Shown here in pieces: positions 41,515 through 53,249 of a DNA stretch of 64,000 bases. This stretch comes from Phytophthora colocasiae. Lineage: Eukaryota > Oomycota > Peronosporomycetes > Peronosporales > Peronosporaceae. The notes beneath the pieces are model-generated. The model was not told where the DNA came from, did not search any database, and saw only the letters and a program-made list of their open reading frames with translations. Where the stretch lies: assembly GCA_018806915.1 (NCBI GenBank), contig JAGKQI010000047.1, forward strand, positions 682,001 through 746,000, in the 5' to 3' direction. The translations under genes were made by a program, and so were the position numbers. How positions within the stretch are numbered: the first letter of the stretch is position 1; each line of letters opens with the position of its first letter.

Positions 41515-42339
41515 CACCGGGATGTTACCCGAAGCCTCTGACAGAACGATCTCAGCATTAAAGATAGCGTGCTTGAGCGCTTCGAACACAGCCTTGACGC
41601 CTCCTCTAACGCCTGATAAAGATGTCCGTTCCAAGCGGACATTGCAGAAATCTCCCTCTGGGGTCTCGTACCGTTCTTCGTTCAGATATTCCGCAGTTGG
41701 ATGAAGTCCTGCACTGCGCTGCAAGATAAACTGCTTGCCATATTGGAGCTTCGGTCCTCGTAGCTCTTCGAGGGTTTTAGATCGTTGTGCGTGGTCTGTA
41801 GTTAGATGAATATACGTCTCTGTCGGTCGGATGTCGTACGAATGACGCTGAGCACAGCCCACCAGCATCGCTTGAGCTCGAGCTGCCACTAAGTGTTGAT
41901 TCTGCACAGCTTCTCGTAAAACCGAGTTGTGCATCATCTCCTTTCGAAGCGAAGAGTCTTCTCCGCCGCTTTCCACCAACGATCGGAGTTTCAGAGCTTC
42001 CAGAGTCGCTTCAAGCCCACGGATCTCCACCTCCAGCGCCTGACTCTCCTCTTTACGCACTGTGTGCGTCGACTTGCGCTTTTTGTACTTGCGCTTCTTC
42101 TTTGGTTTAACAGTCTCTGCTTGAGACACCGCCTCGATCAGAGTATGGAGATCTCCATACGAACCTTCAGGCTCAAGTTCAGCATCTCTGTGGCGTGCCA
42201 GCATCGCTGCTACAAAGCGAATAGTAGAGTGACGTCACGTACATGTTTAAAGCTGTCGGGCGTAATCAAATGCGGCGAGATGTGCTCCATGTCATTCGTT
42301 TCTTCGTGAAAATCTTCGCCGTATGGATTAACCCTTACG

Positions 42340-42710
42340 AGTGGAGGATCTTAGACGATGGAGAATTCCGTGCGGTACAACAAATTGGAGACGCTGCTAC
42401 TAGAGAATCCAAATGTGATTTTAAACGCTATTGCTTGGGCTTGTGACCAGACTCCGCTCATGGTTGCAGCACAGAATGACGTTTGTACTGGGGCAGCATT
42501 GATATTCGTTGCGAGGTTTGGGTGATTGAATGTTGTTAATTTCCTTATGGAAGTCAAAGCATCAACGAATCTGGGGCTACTCCGCTGACTAATGCGGTCG
42601 AAAATGGATACTAGTATTGAAGTCGTCAAGGCTTGCTCGCCAATGGTGCAGACTTGGACGCAACTTGCGTCACGCCATAAGCCAGACGCCATAGGCTGTC
42701 AGTGGGAATC
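42340..42710 (+). pseudogene. ankyrin-repeat protein remnant
   Basis: Translated pieces in different frames match ankyrin repeats: TPLMVAAQN, SGATPLTNAVENG and LANGADLDA. Stops and shifts separate them. Start and end of the original gene cannot be set. Confidence 0.5.
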
Positions 42711-42969
42711 TCTCATGGGGGAATAGTATGATCAACCCCGTATTGAAACAGTTCGCGAAGTAAGATAAGATAAACTCCCCCCCACACACACACATCCGAA
42801 GAATTCAATGACAAATAAGCTCAGGACACTGCAGTCTTTAGCTGGAATTTTGGAAAATGGAAATGCAGCACCAAGTGTAGTCGCTGTTGATCGATCACCT
42901 TGCGACACTAAACTTGAAGCTGGTGCCAAAACCAGTATGAATTCGGTACTGGAGATGGCTGAGAATCTC

Positions 42970-43007
42970 CAGCTCCTGTAGAACTGATAACAGTTCTACA
43001 GGAGCTG
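42970..43007. repeat. perfect 17-bp-arm hairpin
   Basis: Arms 42970-42986 and 42991-43007 (CAGCTCCTGTAGAACTG and its complement) around the loop ATAA. No T-run follows on either strand. Role unknown; it lies about 75 bp from the 3' end of an M96-like gene. Confidence 0.8.
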
Positions 43008-43879
43008 TTAAACTGGTGAAAGTTGTATTTCGAGGGTTTTCAATTCATCGGTAAATGGATCGTGTTCTGACAGAATATTTTATCAAACCGTCGGGTGATA
43101 TTCATCGCTGGACACACGAGTGCTTGACGTTGTCTGAGTTCCCTGATTGGGCAAGCCAACTGCTTCACAGACGCAATTCAAAATCGTTTCGGAAACTTTA
43201 CCGGATAAATCTCGCATCTCTCGGAGTACTTGGCGAGAGATATTCAGCTCGGTATGGCAGATCCTTGTAAAACACCAGCGTGTAATGACAATTACCGGTT
43301 CTTCTTCTTCCGAAGACGTGTTGCCCCCATCTTCTTCCGTTTTCACTTGAGGATCTGCGTGTGAAGTGACTAAAATGGCTGCAGTAGCGTCTCGTCGGAC
43401 ACGCTCCATTGGTCTGTAGGGATAAAGCTCATCCTCGTCCACGAAGTCAGTACTTGTGACTGCATAACTGTCTTCCCCTCCAGCATGCGAGAAGTCTGTA
43501 AAATGAATCAGGTTGTTTTCCGCAATAATGCCACGATTCATCTGGGTCACAAGTCTCAACTGTGAACAATCCTCCTCTGTCAAGTCGTCGTCTTCGCGGA
43601 TCGTGAGGTTCCCCAAATTCTCCGAGATAATAATCTCCGCATTAAATGCAGCGTGCTTCAGTGCGTTCAAAACAGCACGAATTCCTCCTCTCACTCCTCG
43701 GCTGCTACTTAATATCTGTTGCAGAACTACTGAATGACCTGTTACCCCCCAATCTACTGAAAACCTGTTACTGGAGTCTGAATGCCTGTTGCGCACTTAA
43801 GGGGAGATTAGCGCAACAGATTTTCAAGTCTGAAAATCTGTTACATTTATATGTGCTGAAAAATTTGGTTTTTGTGTCT

Positions 43880-44690
43880 TGTAATGGAGGGGGGGGGGCA
43901 ACGCCCTAAGGAAGAAACAAGGTAAAAGCCAACTCAGTGGTCCTCGTCGTTACATCAGCTTGCCTGGCCGCTGCCAGGCGTGTGCGCTCGCCTGGTAGAT
44001 GTACGGTACTAATCCGTCCCTGCAGGTCGGCAGGCGTAGAGACGTCCGGGTGAGGACCATATCCGCAACCTGTCCGTGTGGTCTTTAGAACGTCCCCGCT
44101 AGCAACATGCACTTGGTGTGCTACTCCTAGGTCTGGGCGCCACCGCACACTCGCAACGCCTGGCCCCCACCGTCTTACTCCGCGGTCCACGACCTTTCTA
44201 CTGTCTACACTATGGGGTCTGCTACGCTTGTCGTAGTGCGACGCTGTGCGCGGCGTACCTGTCTCTCTGACCCAGCGTACTTGCACAACCCGTGGATCTT
44301 CCGGCGACCAAGTAACTGTGGATTCTACAGTCTCACACTCACGATCCTCCTACGTAAATCTCTGACTAAGAGTCGAGCGGCAGACCACGGCTCGTTTCTC
44401 CTCCAACCGCTATGCAGTCTCTCTACCTCTATCCAGCTACGTTGCCGGTCCTGTCCTACCACGTTGTTCCCTCCAACCGCTATGCAGTCCCTCTACACTC
44501 TACCCAGCTACGTTGCCCTTCCTGCCTACCACGTTGTTCCCTGGCTTGGCCCACGCTGTTGTGGTGGAACGGATCGGCCTAAATATGGTTGAAGCAGGTC
44601 TCGATAACCACTCAGCGCCCAGCCACAGGGTCCCCCCGATACGTGATCTGGCTTATGTCTAGTATTCACCTTGTTTACCCGCCAGTAGGC
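43880..44690. other. GC-rich island inside the MULE, origin unknown
   Basis: Composition is clearly more GC-rich than the MULE around it. The minus strand keeps a 126-codon frame (43906-44286) of unrecognised type. Two adjacent 70-bp repeats lie at 44401-44470 and 44471-44540. It may be a captured host fragment or an old retroelement piece. Confidence 0.45.
44401..44540. repeat. two tandem 70-bp repeats
   Basis: Both units start CTCCAACCGCTATGCAGTC and end CCACGTTGTTCC, with a few internal differences. Confidence 0.88.
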
Positions 44691-45385
44691 AGGTTACGCT
44701 CTTCCAGGTGACTTCTGAAGAAGTCTTGTAGGTCGGGAAGAATGTCTTGTGGGACACAGGGTTTGAGGTAGCATGGAAGGTCTTTACTCCACGTCAGGGT
44801 AGTTGTTCCGGGTCGTAAAATAAGTTCTTGGTTCACCATACTAATCTCCATGTACTTCTCGAGTATGTACGAAAATACGAGATGTGCTTTCCTGGTGAAT
44901 CTGCTCCTCATTTGGCTGCACGAGATCGTGACCACTACTATTGAATGACAACACATCAGCTTAATCTACGGTATGCAGTAGAGAACAGGACTCTTCGTGG
45001 TTTTGTTTTTAGTAAATGCGTGTGTATTTTTATGTTGTATATTTTTGTTTTGAAGCGTCAGACTCAATTGACGCAAGTGTTGCCCTCTCGCTAGTCTATA
45101 GTAACTGTTAATGTCTACAGTTGAAGTTTATTCGTAGCATAGCACGTTTACCTATTGGGTAAACAAAACAAACCAACGAAATCGTGGGTTAGTTGCAATT
45201 CTCATAGTCACATCGACCTTTACAAAAAGCACTGAAGTTATTTTATTTGAGGAATTATAACCGATCGGCTCGAAGGGTCATTTTTTGTAACTGCCGCGAA
45301 ATGATGGATCGCTATAAAACCTCCAAATTTAGTCTGAACAGTCGCGAGAAAGATCTCGCCTCTAGGTTAGAGTGCATTCGGCAAA

Positions 45386-46802
45386 ATGCCATCATCTACA
45401 GAAGTTTCAGAAGATGAAGGAGGGGACACACCGACTATGCGATGGTCGTCAGAAGATTTATCTGACGTAGACGACTCTGCACTGATCCCAGGAGCAGAAG
45501 AAGATGGACGAATAATTAACAGGCTTCGACAGTTAAGTACGGACACGTCTGGGTCGGAATACACAGAAGGCGACGATGGGGGAGATATTTTTAGTGGAAT
45601 GGACTTCGCAGAGGAAGGTTTGAACCAAACAATGCCTTCTGCCAGGTCCGAAGAAAATGAACCCTTTTTATCATTGGGCTGCTTTGATTCACTTCTAGAT
45701 GCGGAAAATGCCCGACAAAACTTGAACGAGTTCGTGTACACCTACAACACTCGCTATACTTCAAAATATGTATCTGCCGCGGTCTATTCCTGCCAGTCCC
45801 ACAAGAAATGTTCACACAAAATCAAAATTTGCACTCGGTCTGGTGGATCTACAACGACTTCAAGATTTGAGCTCATGCATCAAGGAAGGCATCGAGGTGC
45901 TCGTGTTGCAAAAAAATCTCGTGGTATCTCTTCGGAACTGCGCCCGAAAGAATTGTGTTCAACAGCATGAAGTCGATGGTGAAGGTTAACAGCCTTTGTG
46001 GATCGTGTGTCACCACAGACCGAAGCCAAAAGTACGTTATCTTCCTTAAAAATCAATGTGGATATCGGTCTCATCACTGTTTTCTATTTACTTCTAGATT
46101 CATATTGTCAATGTCCGGTCGGCTTGGACGACGATCGCCAATAAACACAGCTTCATTTGACTTTCTGTCCTTGCAAAACGTAGCGGTCGACCGAGCACGT
46201 GCGATAAATCTCCCCAATTTTTCCATGGTACCGACGTGGCAACTTCAAGATGTACGTGCTTGTTTGACGTAGTAAGCAGTTGATATCTAATCTTTACCTA
46301 TCTGTTTTTATTGTTTTTAACTACGCAGGTCGAGTCAATCCGAGAGGCAATTACATGTACCTGTAAGAGGTACATGCACTCTGGATGGGTGTGTGCCCAC
46401 GTAATTGCGTCCTTGAGTCTACTGGACAAGCTGGACCTATCGACAGCAATGCACCACATTCCAATGCGAGGGCCTCCTGGAAGGCCGAGACAAATTGGCG
46501 GGCCACTGGACCGGGAGGACCCGTCCTCAGATGATTTCTTTAGTGCCAATAAACTAATTTCTCTGTTTACACAGCAACCAGGGCGTCCACTTCGTTGGCC
46601 ATACGTGGAAGAATTCGATGTAGAGGATGGAGATGCTCAATTCCGTGAACACAGGGTGGGGCAAGTTGCTGGGTGCCGACTTTCCGAAGAAGACGGTGTT
46701 TTCGAGTGGAGTGTATCGTATCTGCACGGTGATGTTCTCTTTTATCAAGTTGAAGAGCTGGTACAAGGAATTATTCGAGCGAGAAACATCGGAGCGCTAT
46801 AA
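45386..46802 (+). pseudogene. Mutator-like transposase, N-terminal and SWIM parts only
   Basis: ATG 45386 opens an acidic N-terminus followed by a segment typical of the transposase DNA-binding region (LNEFVYTYNTRYTSKYVSAA). The frame ends at 45970. After a gap with a short frame containing FLSLQNVAVDRARAINLPNF, the SWIM zinc finger appears at about 46335-46410 (CTCKRYMHSGWVCAHVIA), with an open tail to 46802. The DDE catalytic part is not encoded between them. The protein would be inactive but might still bind element ends. Confidence 0.75.
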
Positions 46803-48303
46803 ACGTACCCTAGAACGAGATATCATTGCATATTCATCTTAGTGCCAACTTCTAACATGTTTTCAGCCTTGAATTTCTGTTGCGCTTTGAGAACCTAATC
46901 GGTGCAACAGGCATTCAGACTCCAGTAACAGGTTTTCAGTAGATTGGGGGGTAACAGGTCATTCAGTAGTTCTGCAACAGATTTTAAGTTTTTTCCTCAC
47001 TCCTCTTAGAGGCACTCGATCAAACCGAAGAGCACAAAAATCTCCTTCAGGCGTTTCATACCTTTCTTCATGGAAATACTTAGCTGTAGGATTCATCCCC
47101 ATACTACGATGCTGAATATACCTTCTGGCATAATAAAGCTTTGGTCCTCGTAAAGCTTTGAGTGTTTCGTGTCTCTCCCTTCGATCTGCCGTCAAATGAA
47201 TAAACGTTTCCGTTGGTCTCACTTCATACGAATTTCTCTGTGTGTAATCCAGTAGCAATCCCTGAGCATGAGCTATTACCAAATGCTGATCCTGCACAAC
47301 ATTTCGCAGCTCAGTATTGTGCACAACTTTGGCGTTCAGCGTCGTATCTTCCTCTCCTCGTTTCACTAGTGCTTGAATTTTGAGACTTTCCAGTTTGGAC
47401 TGCAATGCTGTGATCTCCGCTTGTAGAGCCAACTTCTCCTCCTTGCGCAGTGTATGGGTGGGCTTCCGCTTCTTATAAACTCGCTTCTTCTTGATCGGTT
47501 CGACAGTGCTGTCGCTTGTGTCCGAAAGCTCCAAATGACCAAGTGAATACGGTTTCATGTCGGATTGCACTGCAGTCATGAGCTCGAGGATGCTGGTAGT
47601 GCGTGGAATGAGCTGAGACTCGTTCATACCGATACTGTACACAGTGTGCAGACAGAGTTCGACTGTGGTGCACCGGGATGATCGGCGAATGACGACTTTG
47701 CATGATACTCGGAAATTTTCCCCTATACATTTTGCAAATGTCAGACCGTTAATTTTAGTGAGTATCCCGATAATTCAAGCGTAATCTTTCAAACGTGTCT
47801 ACGCTCACATTTCGAGTGATGGGTCAAGGCACCCTGAGACGGGGCAAGTGACCTGCACGTGAGGTGATTCTGGAGAGACTTTTGTTTTAGATGGCGTTTA
47901 CCGGTAGACCTAGAGTTTGCCGGACACAGTTGAGGAACATGCCCTGTGTTCGGACGAAATTCTCTCGGATGTCTAGTATGGTTTCACGAGAGACGTTCAG
48001 GTCTGTGTGACAGATTCTTGCACATGACCAGCGCGTGATGATAACGGCAGGCCAGCTCTCACTCTCATTGCTCTCGTCCTTGACGTACGATATGCTCATA
48101 GCTGCGGTCAGATCACGCCGCACTCGTTCTAGCGGTCTGTAGGGATATAACTCGTCCTCGTCGATAAAGTCCGTGGTGGTTATGGCGTAGCAGCTTTTAT
48201 CCTTCTGCTCAGGAGAATATTCTGCAAAGTTGACGAGGTTATTCTCCAAGAGAACACCTTGCTTGGTCTGAGACACAAGCCGCATCTGCGAGACGCTGTC
48301 GTC

Positions 48304-50241
48304 GGGAGAATGGAATGCAACCAGAAAACACCACCTGCATCAGACATAATGTCCTGCAAACGCAGGACCACGTGCAGGACACTTTACGTGCGTTCTGTAC
48401 CGGGTGCAGGACAAAATAAACGTAATGCAATGCAGGACAATTTGTAGGATGCTTTATGGAGTAGGTCATTTAGTAGGATGCATTAACAGCAAAAACATAT
48501 AAAGACAGAAGTGTATTGACGAGAAGAAGGCCTTACTTTTTTGCTTTACGACGTTTTGGCGTTCTAAACGCCAGATATCCAGCAGGTACTGACATCGTAA
48601 CTGGGTCTGCATGAGGTGGAGGGGGCCGGCGGTGCATGGCAATGTCATCCATTTGCTGAAGAAAACGAGCTGCCTCTCTCTTGGCTCTTTCTACAAACAC
48701 CACCAGTGTTGGATGTGAGCCAAACGCTTCCTTAGCTCGGCGATTATAGCTTTCGATCGGGTTGTTCGTGCGATTTTGCATGGCAATCTCCTTTTCAATG
48801 TAGGAGTTCACATTCCAGAAGGTAGGCGGGAACATGGTCATCCATGTCCGAGTAAAGTAGTCCCAGAACTGTGTCCACAACTGCGCGCATCCCTTTGTAG
48901 ACATCAACGACATCGCATACGGGATACCTTTAGTACGAATTTCGTCAGGAGGGATAACAGTCAGGACGTCTAACACCCCCGGAGCCATTGCTTCTGATAT
49001 CTGAGTGGCTGAAAATCGGAGATCCACCATTTTTCGCCGAATAGCTTGCTTCCAGTGGAATAAACAGCCAATCACATCAATCCCTGGAAATTGGTCCCGA
49101 ACGCCCTTAATTAGAGCCGCCTCAAAATCACAGGTTACACTGGCAGGTGTCATTTTCATTTTACCAAGTACACAAACCCAGTGCAGCGCATGCCAGTAAC
49201 TCCACTCATCTTTTGCCTCCAATAAAATCGTCAACACTGGAATGTACACGTCGTAAGCAGGGTCATGCGCCATAATGACCAAAGTCTGCTGAAATGGCCT
49301 GGGAGTGATACTGTACGTAGCATCGATAAACAGAGACGCGCCAGGATACATCAGTAGACGAATCAAATCTGGATGGCCCATTCCCAAGATGCGCTGTCGT
49401 TTACCGAAATTGTCGTAGAAAAGGTTGAACTGCACAAAGGAACGATCGTCTGATTCAGACACGGCCACCACCGGAAGGGCTTCGATTTGGCGGTATACAT
49501 CGCCGCCTCCGGCCTGTCTCCTCGTGTAGTTGATGAAATTGATTGCCTCGTCCCTAACCAACACCTTTACGGCTTGGCTCGGGTACTTAGCGGATAGCTC
49601 ACGCGTCACCCGATCCCAAATCCGACCAGGGAGGATCCCAGGCGAACTTATCGCCTCTGTCTCGAGGATTGCCCTCATCTCTTCCCCGCATTCACGCACA
49701 GTAGCGCGTGATTCAACTCTGCAGCTGTGTTCACCAGTTTCTCGCACCTCACTTTCACCGCTGTCGAGGATCTTGACGTTCAGCTTGCCCTTGCAGCCAC
49801 TAGAGCGATAGGTAGAACACTGGTAGTAGGTTGTAGGACCACGTTTCGTGTTGACTATGTATCTGTGGCCATTGAAATTCATAGTTGCCGTGCAAGGAAT
49901 AATTAGAAATGAAGTACATGCCATAAGAGCGCTGCAATCCGACATTACTGGTGGCTAAAGGCGCATTGGCACATCCATGTTTTCTCTTGCTAATGGATGG
50001 TTACCAGCGGTTGCACCTCTCAAGTATACATCAGATTGTATAGTAAAAAAGTAAGTGTAGCCGAAGTAACCCATTCGTAACCCATTTATAACCCAGTGAC
50101 ATTTTATTAAAACTTAATGAATTGTTGTTATTTTAACGATTTACCTACCAAATGCAGGACTGTTTGCAGGACTTTATCCAGAAATGTGCAGGACGTTTTT
50201 TCTGGTGCAGGACCGATTTTCTGGTTGCATTAAATTATCTC
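48304..50241 (-). mobile_element. MULE with intact transposase ORF
   Basis: 1.94 kb, flanked by CTGTCGTC (48296-48303 and 50242-50249). The ends share AATGCAACCAGAAAA in inverted orientation about 10 bp in from each border. The single gene fills most of the element. Confidence 0.9.
48533..49945 (-). CDS. Mutator-like transposase with FLYWCH-type zinc finger
   Basis: 470 residues without interruption. Residues about 22-75 form a FLYWCH-like zinc finger (YYQCSTYRSSGCKG, then EHSC). The transposase core has GASLFIDATYSI (first catalytic Asp), VTCDFEAAL (second Asp) and NNPIESYNRR (candidate Glu). A CLFHWKQA segment between them is also typical of the MULE fold. The C-terminus is basic (RTPKRRKAKK), a likely nuclear signal. 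With intact ends on both sides this copy may be mobile. Confidence 0.88.
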   Translation of the reverse strand: MSDCSALMACTSFLIIPCTATMNFNGHRYIVNTKRGPTTYYQCSTYRSSGCKGKLNVKILDSGESEVRETGEHSCRVESRATVRECGEEMRAILETEAISSPGILPGRIWDRVTRELSAKYPSQAVKVLVRDEAINFINYTRRQAGGGDVYRQIEALPVVAVSESDDRSFVQFNLFYDNFGKRQRILGMGHPDLIRLLMYPGASLFIDATYSITPRPFQQTLVIMAHDPAYDVYIPVLTILLEAKDEWSYWHALHWVCVLGKMKMTPASVTCDFEAALIKGVRDQFPGIDVIGCLFHWKQAIRRKMVDLRFSATQISEAMAPGVLDVLTVIPPDEIRTKGIPYAMSLMSTKGCAQLWTQFWDYFTRTWMTMFPPTFWNVNSYIEKEIAMQNRTNNPIESYNRRAKEAFGSHPTLVVFVERAKREAARFLQQMDDIAMHRRPPPPHADPVTMSVPAGYLAFRTPKRRKAKK

Positions 50242-51158
50242 CTGTCGTCGTTCATATCGTCGTCCTCCCGCACTGTAATATTCCCTGATGTTTCGGATAT
50301 GATGATTTCAGCATTGAATGCAGCTTGCAGAACGGCATCAAACACAGCTCGGACGCCTCCTCTCACACCATACAGTGGAATGATCTCGAACCTAGCGATG
50401 CAGAAGTCTCCGTCCGCAGTCTCGTATCTCTCTTCCTGAAAATATGGGGTATTCGGCGTAATTCCATTGCTTCGCGCTCGCAGGAATCTCTTCGCTTCTC
50501 TCAATTTACTCCCACGGAGCGCATGCAGCACTTCTCGCCTCACTTCTCGGTCTGCACTCAGACAGATCCTGGTCTCCATCGGTCGTACACCACTCACATG
50601 GTGCTGTGTATGGCCCGACAGCAATGCCCTCATCTGAGCCATCACTAAGTGCTGATCCTGGATCGATTCTCTCAATACTGCGTTCTCCACTGCTCGATCA
50701 TGGTACGACTTGGATGCTTCTCCTTGGTGTACGAGCACCTGGAACTTGATGTCTTCGAGTCTGGTCTGCAGCTCCTCGATCTCCTTCTCAAGTGCCGCCT
50801 TCTGCTCCTTCCGGATCGTGTGCGTCGCCTTGCGCTTCTTGAAAATCCGTTTCTTCTTCTTCTCTGGCTCCTGTGGATATGGAGATGCCAACGGTGAAGC
50901 AGACGACGCGGGGGATCGGGTGGCCGGCGTTTCTTCTCCTAATACAGACCCAGGGCTTGTAGTGAGCCCCATCAATGTTGCTGCAGCGCCGTGATGATGC
51001 TGATCCTGGAAATGCGTCGACCAGCAGTTAATTCCACTCCAAACCTGCAATTGGCGGTTGTCCACAACCATGAGTGCGTCTTGCGGTTGTTGATGCAGGG
51101 ACTTCGCAGGTTGTTGCGGGTAAATCAAGGGGCTATAGGACACTTGGAACGGGTCCAT

Positions 51159-51794
51159 TGCACTGGAAGGGATAACAGTTAACGAACACTTTGGTGCATC
51201 GAGGTTGAGCCAAGTAAGTGGTCGACTGATGTGTGTGTTTAGCAGTCGTGCATATTCTAATACAGAAGGTTATGTGCATATTATGTAAATAGTGAATTCC
51301 AGATAATATGACGGAATGAAGATTTGTCACTAAAATTACCTCTATAGTATGATACAAAGCCGTTGTAGCCGCTGTTGGCTAGAGAACTTCGGTGCAGATT
51401 ATGGACTCGACAAGAAATGGCACCCCTTGTCACGGGCAAGCCAAAAGCTTTGAGCACTGGGACACGCTGACCAGACTAGGTAGAGAGCGCATGGTCACCA
51501 CAAATGGTGACGTCGCAGTTCAAGAGCCATGACTTCTCTTACAAGACTTGCTTGCATACGATGTAATGATGCTCTACAGAAGCAGTAAAACTACTTTACC
51601 TCTCCAGTATATCATTGCGTTGTCATCTACTTCGAAGTACTTGTTACCGGCACGAATGCATTTCGGTGCGTCTAGCAAGACCTTCTCCATTGCCGCCGCA
51701 ATCTTCGTCCCTTCCATGCAGCTTCCCCAACTTCGTCGCAGCGTTCAGCGCGTCACGCGACTAAGTGCGATCGCTGCTCAAGGCAGTAGGCAAA
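51159..51794. other. divergent promoter region between two M96-like genes
   Basis: No gene seen. It lies between the ATG of the minus-strand gene at 51158 and the ATG at 51795. No strong initiator match found. Confidence 0.5.
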
Positions 51795-53249
51795 ATGCAT
51801 TCACCATTCTACGACTCCGGTATGAAAATGGTCCGTGACGACCGCAGCTTCCCTTCACGCGACACTCGTTACAGCAGCCCAAGGCTCACTCCAAGCACGT
51901 TGCCCCGCAGACGGCCATATCCTGGAGGGAATTTCGATGGCAGTGTCGTAAATTCCTTACCTTGGCCGGATGTGGCTGTTCGAATGCCATCTCCAATGTC
52001 GAATGCAATCTATCCAGCAATACAGAACCCCTCTATGCATTATCCAGCAGATAGTAAACAACTCCATAGCGCTACAAGCACCAGTGGTGATGAAAGCAGT
52101 GCAGATGAAGGGAAAGGAGGTTCAAAACGACAGAAAATCAACAAGAACCGATCGGAACCCAAGTTGATCAAGGCGCCACGTAAGGAGCGTAAACCTACAC
52201 ATACACTTCGAAAGGAGCAGAAGATGGAGCTGTTAAGTCAGATCGAGCTACTACAGGAACAACTCGAAAGTCTCAAGTCTCAGGCGATTGTATCCAACGC
52301 CTTGCATGTCAAGAAGCACACACAGGCACCCGTAATGAACACGATTCTACGAGATGCAGTGCAGTCAAGACAGTCGACGCTCGCAGACGTACAGGGGTTG
52401 ATCTCGGGTTACGTGCAGCAGCAGCATGATATTAGCCCCATCAATACGTGTATAAAGCTTGGATTGGATCGAGTGCAGCGACATCGAGAGCTGGTGGCCA
52501 TGAAACCTGCTAAACTGCAAGCGACACACGAGTTTCTGCTGCGTCGTAGCCGAGGACTGGAGCCTGGTCGACAATACTGCGAGGAGGAACGGTTCGAGAC
52601 CTCAAGAGGAGACTATTGCGCTGTGCAATTCGCTGTATCCCACTTTCGAGGCGCTGAAAGTGTTCGGGCAGTGTTTGAAGCTGCGCTGTTTCAGATTGCA
52701 AATGTCGAAATGAGCATGTCGGAGGTTCTGGGCAACATCACACTTCGAGAAGATGACGACAACGGAGACGACAATGTCACGCAACTCCGATTAGTGACAT
52801 CCACTGGATCCGCTCCTCAGGCTCCACCGTTGGAGACGAATTCCCTGCAGTTCAATGAGTTTCACGAAGCCACAACATCGGGAGGTCCGAATGGCACTGC
52901 AACCAGCGAGTTCGGGATCATCATGGCAGATTTCGTGGACGAGGACGAGCTGTACCCGTACCGGAATCAAGAGCGTATGCGAAAAGATGTCACAGCAGCT
53001 TTACTGCTTACGCGACTTCCGAAGGAGGAGCATCGCCATATTCATCGCGAAGGGGACATTCGAACTCGATGCAGTGACGACAGCGAGCTGGTGGTTAAAG
53101 TGACGCTCTGGTCGCTGATCAAACTGCACCACTCGAATCTGGAAGTCTCGTACGACTGTTTGGAGGAAACCCGTCACGAAATCGGTCGCTGGGGTGAGGA
53201 GCTCGTTCGGGCCATGCAGCGAACCCTCGCATTGAGACGCACGCACTAG
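51795..53249 (+). CDS. M96-like family protein, long single-exon form
   Basis: 484 residues from the first ATG at 51795; upstream the frame is open only from a GTG. Residues 1-100 are proline/serine-rich. Residues about 120-150 carry the basic segment (KAPRKERKPTHTLRKEQ). The zipper follows (LLSQIELLQEQLESLKSQ). The globular half has ERFETSRGDYCAVQF, MSEVLGNITLREDDD and VDEDELYPYRNQERMRKD. A glycine/threonine-rich loop is inserted before the MADFVDEDEL segment. Transcribed divergently from the disrupted gene at 47887-51158. Confidence 0.87.
   Translation: MHSPFYDSGMKMVRDDRSFPSRDTRYSSPRLTPSTLPRRRPYPGGNFDGSVVNSLPWPDVAVRMPSPMSNAIYPAIQNPSMHYPADSKQLHSATSTSGDESSADEGKGGSKRQKINKNRSEPKLIKAPRKERKPTHTLRKEQKMELLSQIELLQEQLESLKSQAIVSNALHVKKHTQAPVMNTILRDAVQSRQSTLADVQGLISGYVQQQHDISPINTCIKLGLDRVQRHRELVAMKPAKLQATHEFLLRRSRGLEPGRQYCEEERFETSRGDYCAVQFAVSHFRGAESVRAVFEAALFQIANVEMSMSEVLGNITLREDDDNGDDNVTQLRLVTSTGSAPQAPPLETNSLQFNEFHEATTSGGPNGTATSEFGIIMADFVDEDELYPYRNQERMRKDVTAALLLTRLPKEEHRHIHREGDIRTRCSDDSELVVKVTLWSLIKLHHSNLEVSYDCLEETRHEIGRWGEELVRAMQRTLALRRTH

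Larger units (their letters stand above)
40377..42204 (-). pseudogene. M96-like long-form gene split by a mitochondrial-DNA insertion
   Basis: The 5' part (41515-42204) starts at ATG 42204 and runs through the basic segment (KPKKKRKYKKRKSTHTVRKEE) and coiled coil to LSEASGNI. The 3' part (40377-40861) resumes exactly there with TVREDD and runs to VRETLGLP. Both halves are otherwise open. The 653-bp insertion between them (40862-41514) breaks the gene. The 3' fragment happens to stay in frame with mitochondrial atp1 sequence. Confidence 0.85.
43700..46995 (+). mobile_element. MULE with deleted transposase core
   Basis: A 3.3-kb insertion flanked by the 10-bp duplication CTCACTCCTC (43690-43699 and 46996-47005). 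Long inverted ends are shared: ATCTGTTGCAGAACTACTGA near the left end and its complement near the right, matching for about 85 bp. The plus strand has the N-terminal and SWIM parts of a Mutator-like transposase but not the catalytic core. Confidence 0.9.
43083..47642 (-). pseudogene. M96-like long-form gene split by a MULE
   Basis: The 5' part starts at ATG 47642 or the internal ATG 15 bp downstream. It encodes the basic segment (KKKRVYKKRKPTHTLRKEE) and coiled coil, up to VPLRGVR at about 46996. The 3' part (43083-43699) resumes with GVRGGIRAVLNALKHAAFN and continues through IREDDD and VDEDELYPY to the end. Both halves lack other lesions, so the insertion alone inactivated the gene. The C-terminal extension after VGLPN is longer than in neighbours. 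Confidence 0.87.
47887..51158 (-). pseudogene. M96-like long-form gene split by an intact MULE
   Basis: The 5' part (50250-51158) starts at ATG 51158. It has a histidine/glutamine-rich N-terminus, the basic segment (EKKKKRIFKKRKATHTIRKEQ), a coiled coil, and the globular half up to ITVREDDDMNDD. The 3' part (47887-48303) resumes with the codons after that Asp pair (SVSQMRLVSQTKQG) and ends VRQTLGLPVNAI. Joined length would be about 440 residues, in the range of the long subclass. No other lesion is seen, so inactivation looks recent. Confidence 0.88.

Noticed and set aside
43906..44286. 126-codon frame in the GC-rich island as a gene
   Set aside because: GC-rich DNA gives long chance frames; arginine-rich composition and no motif.
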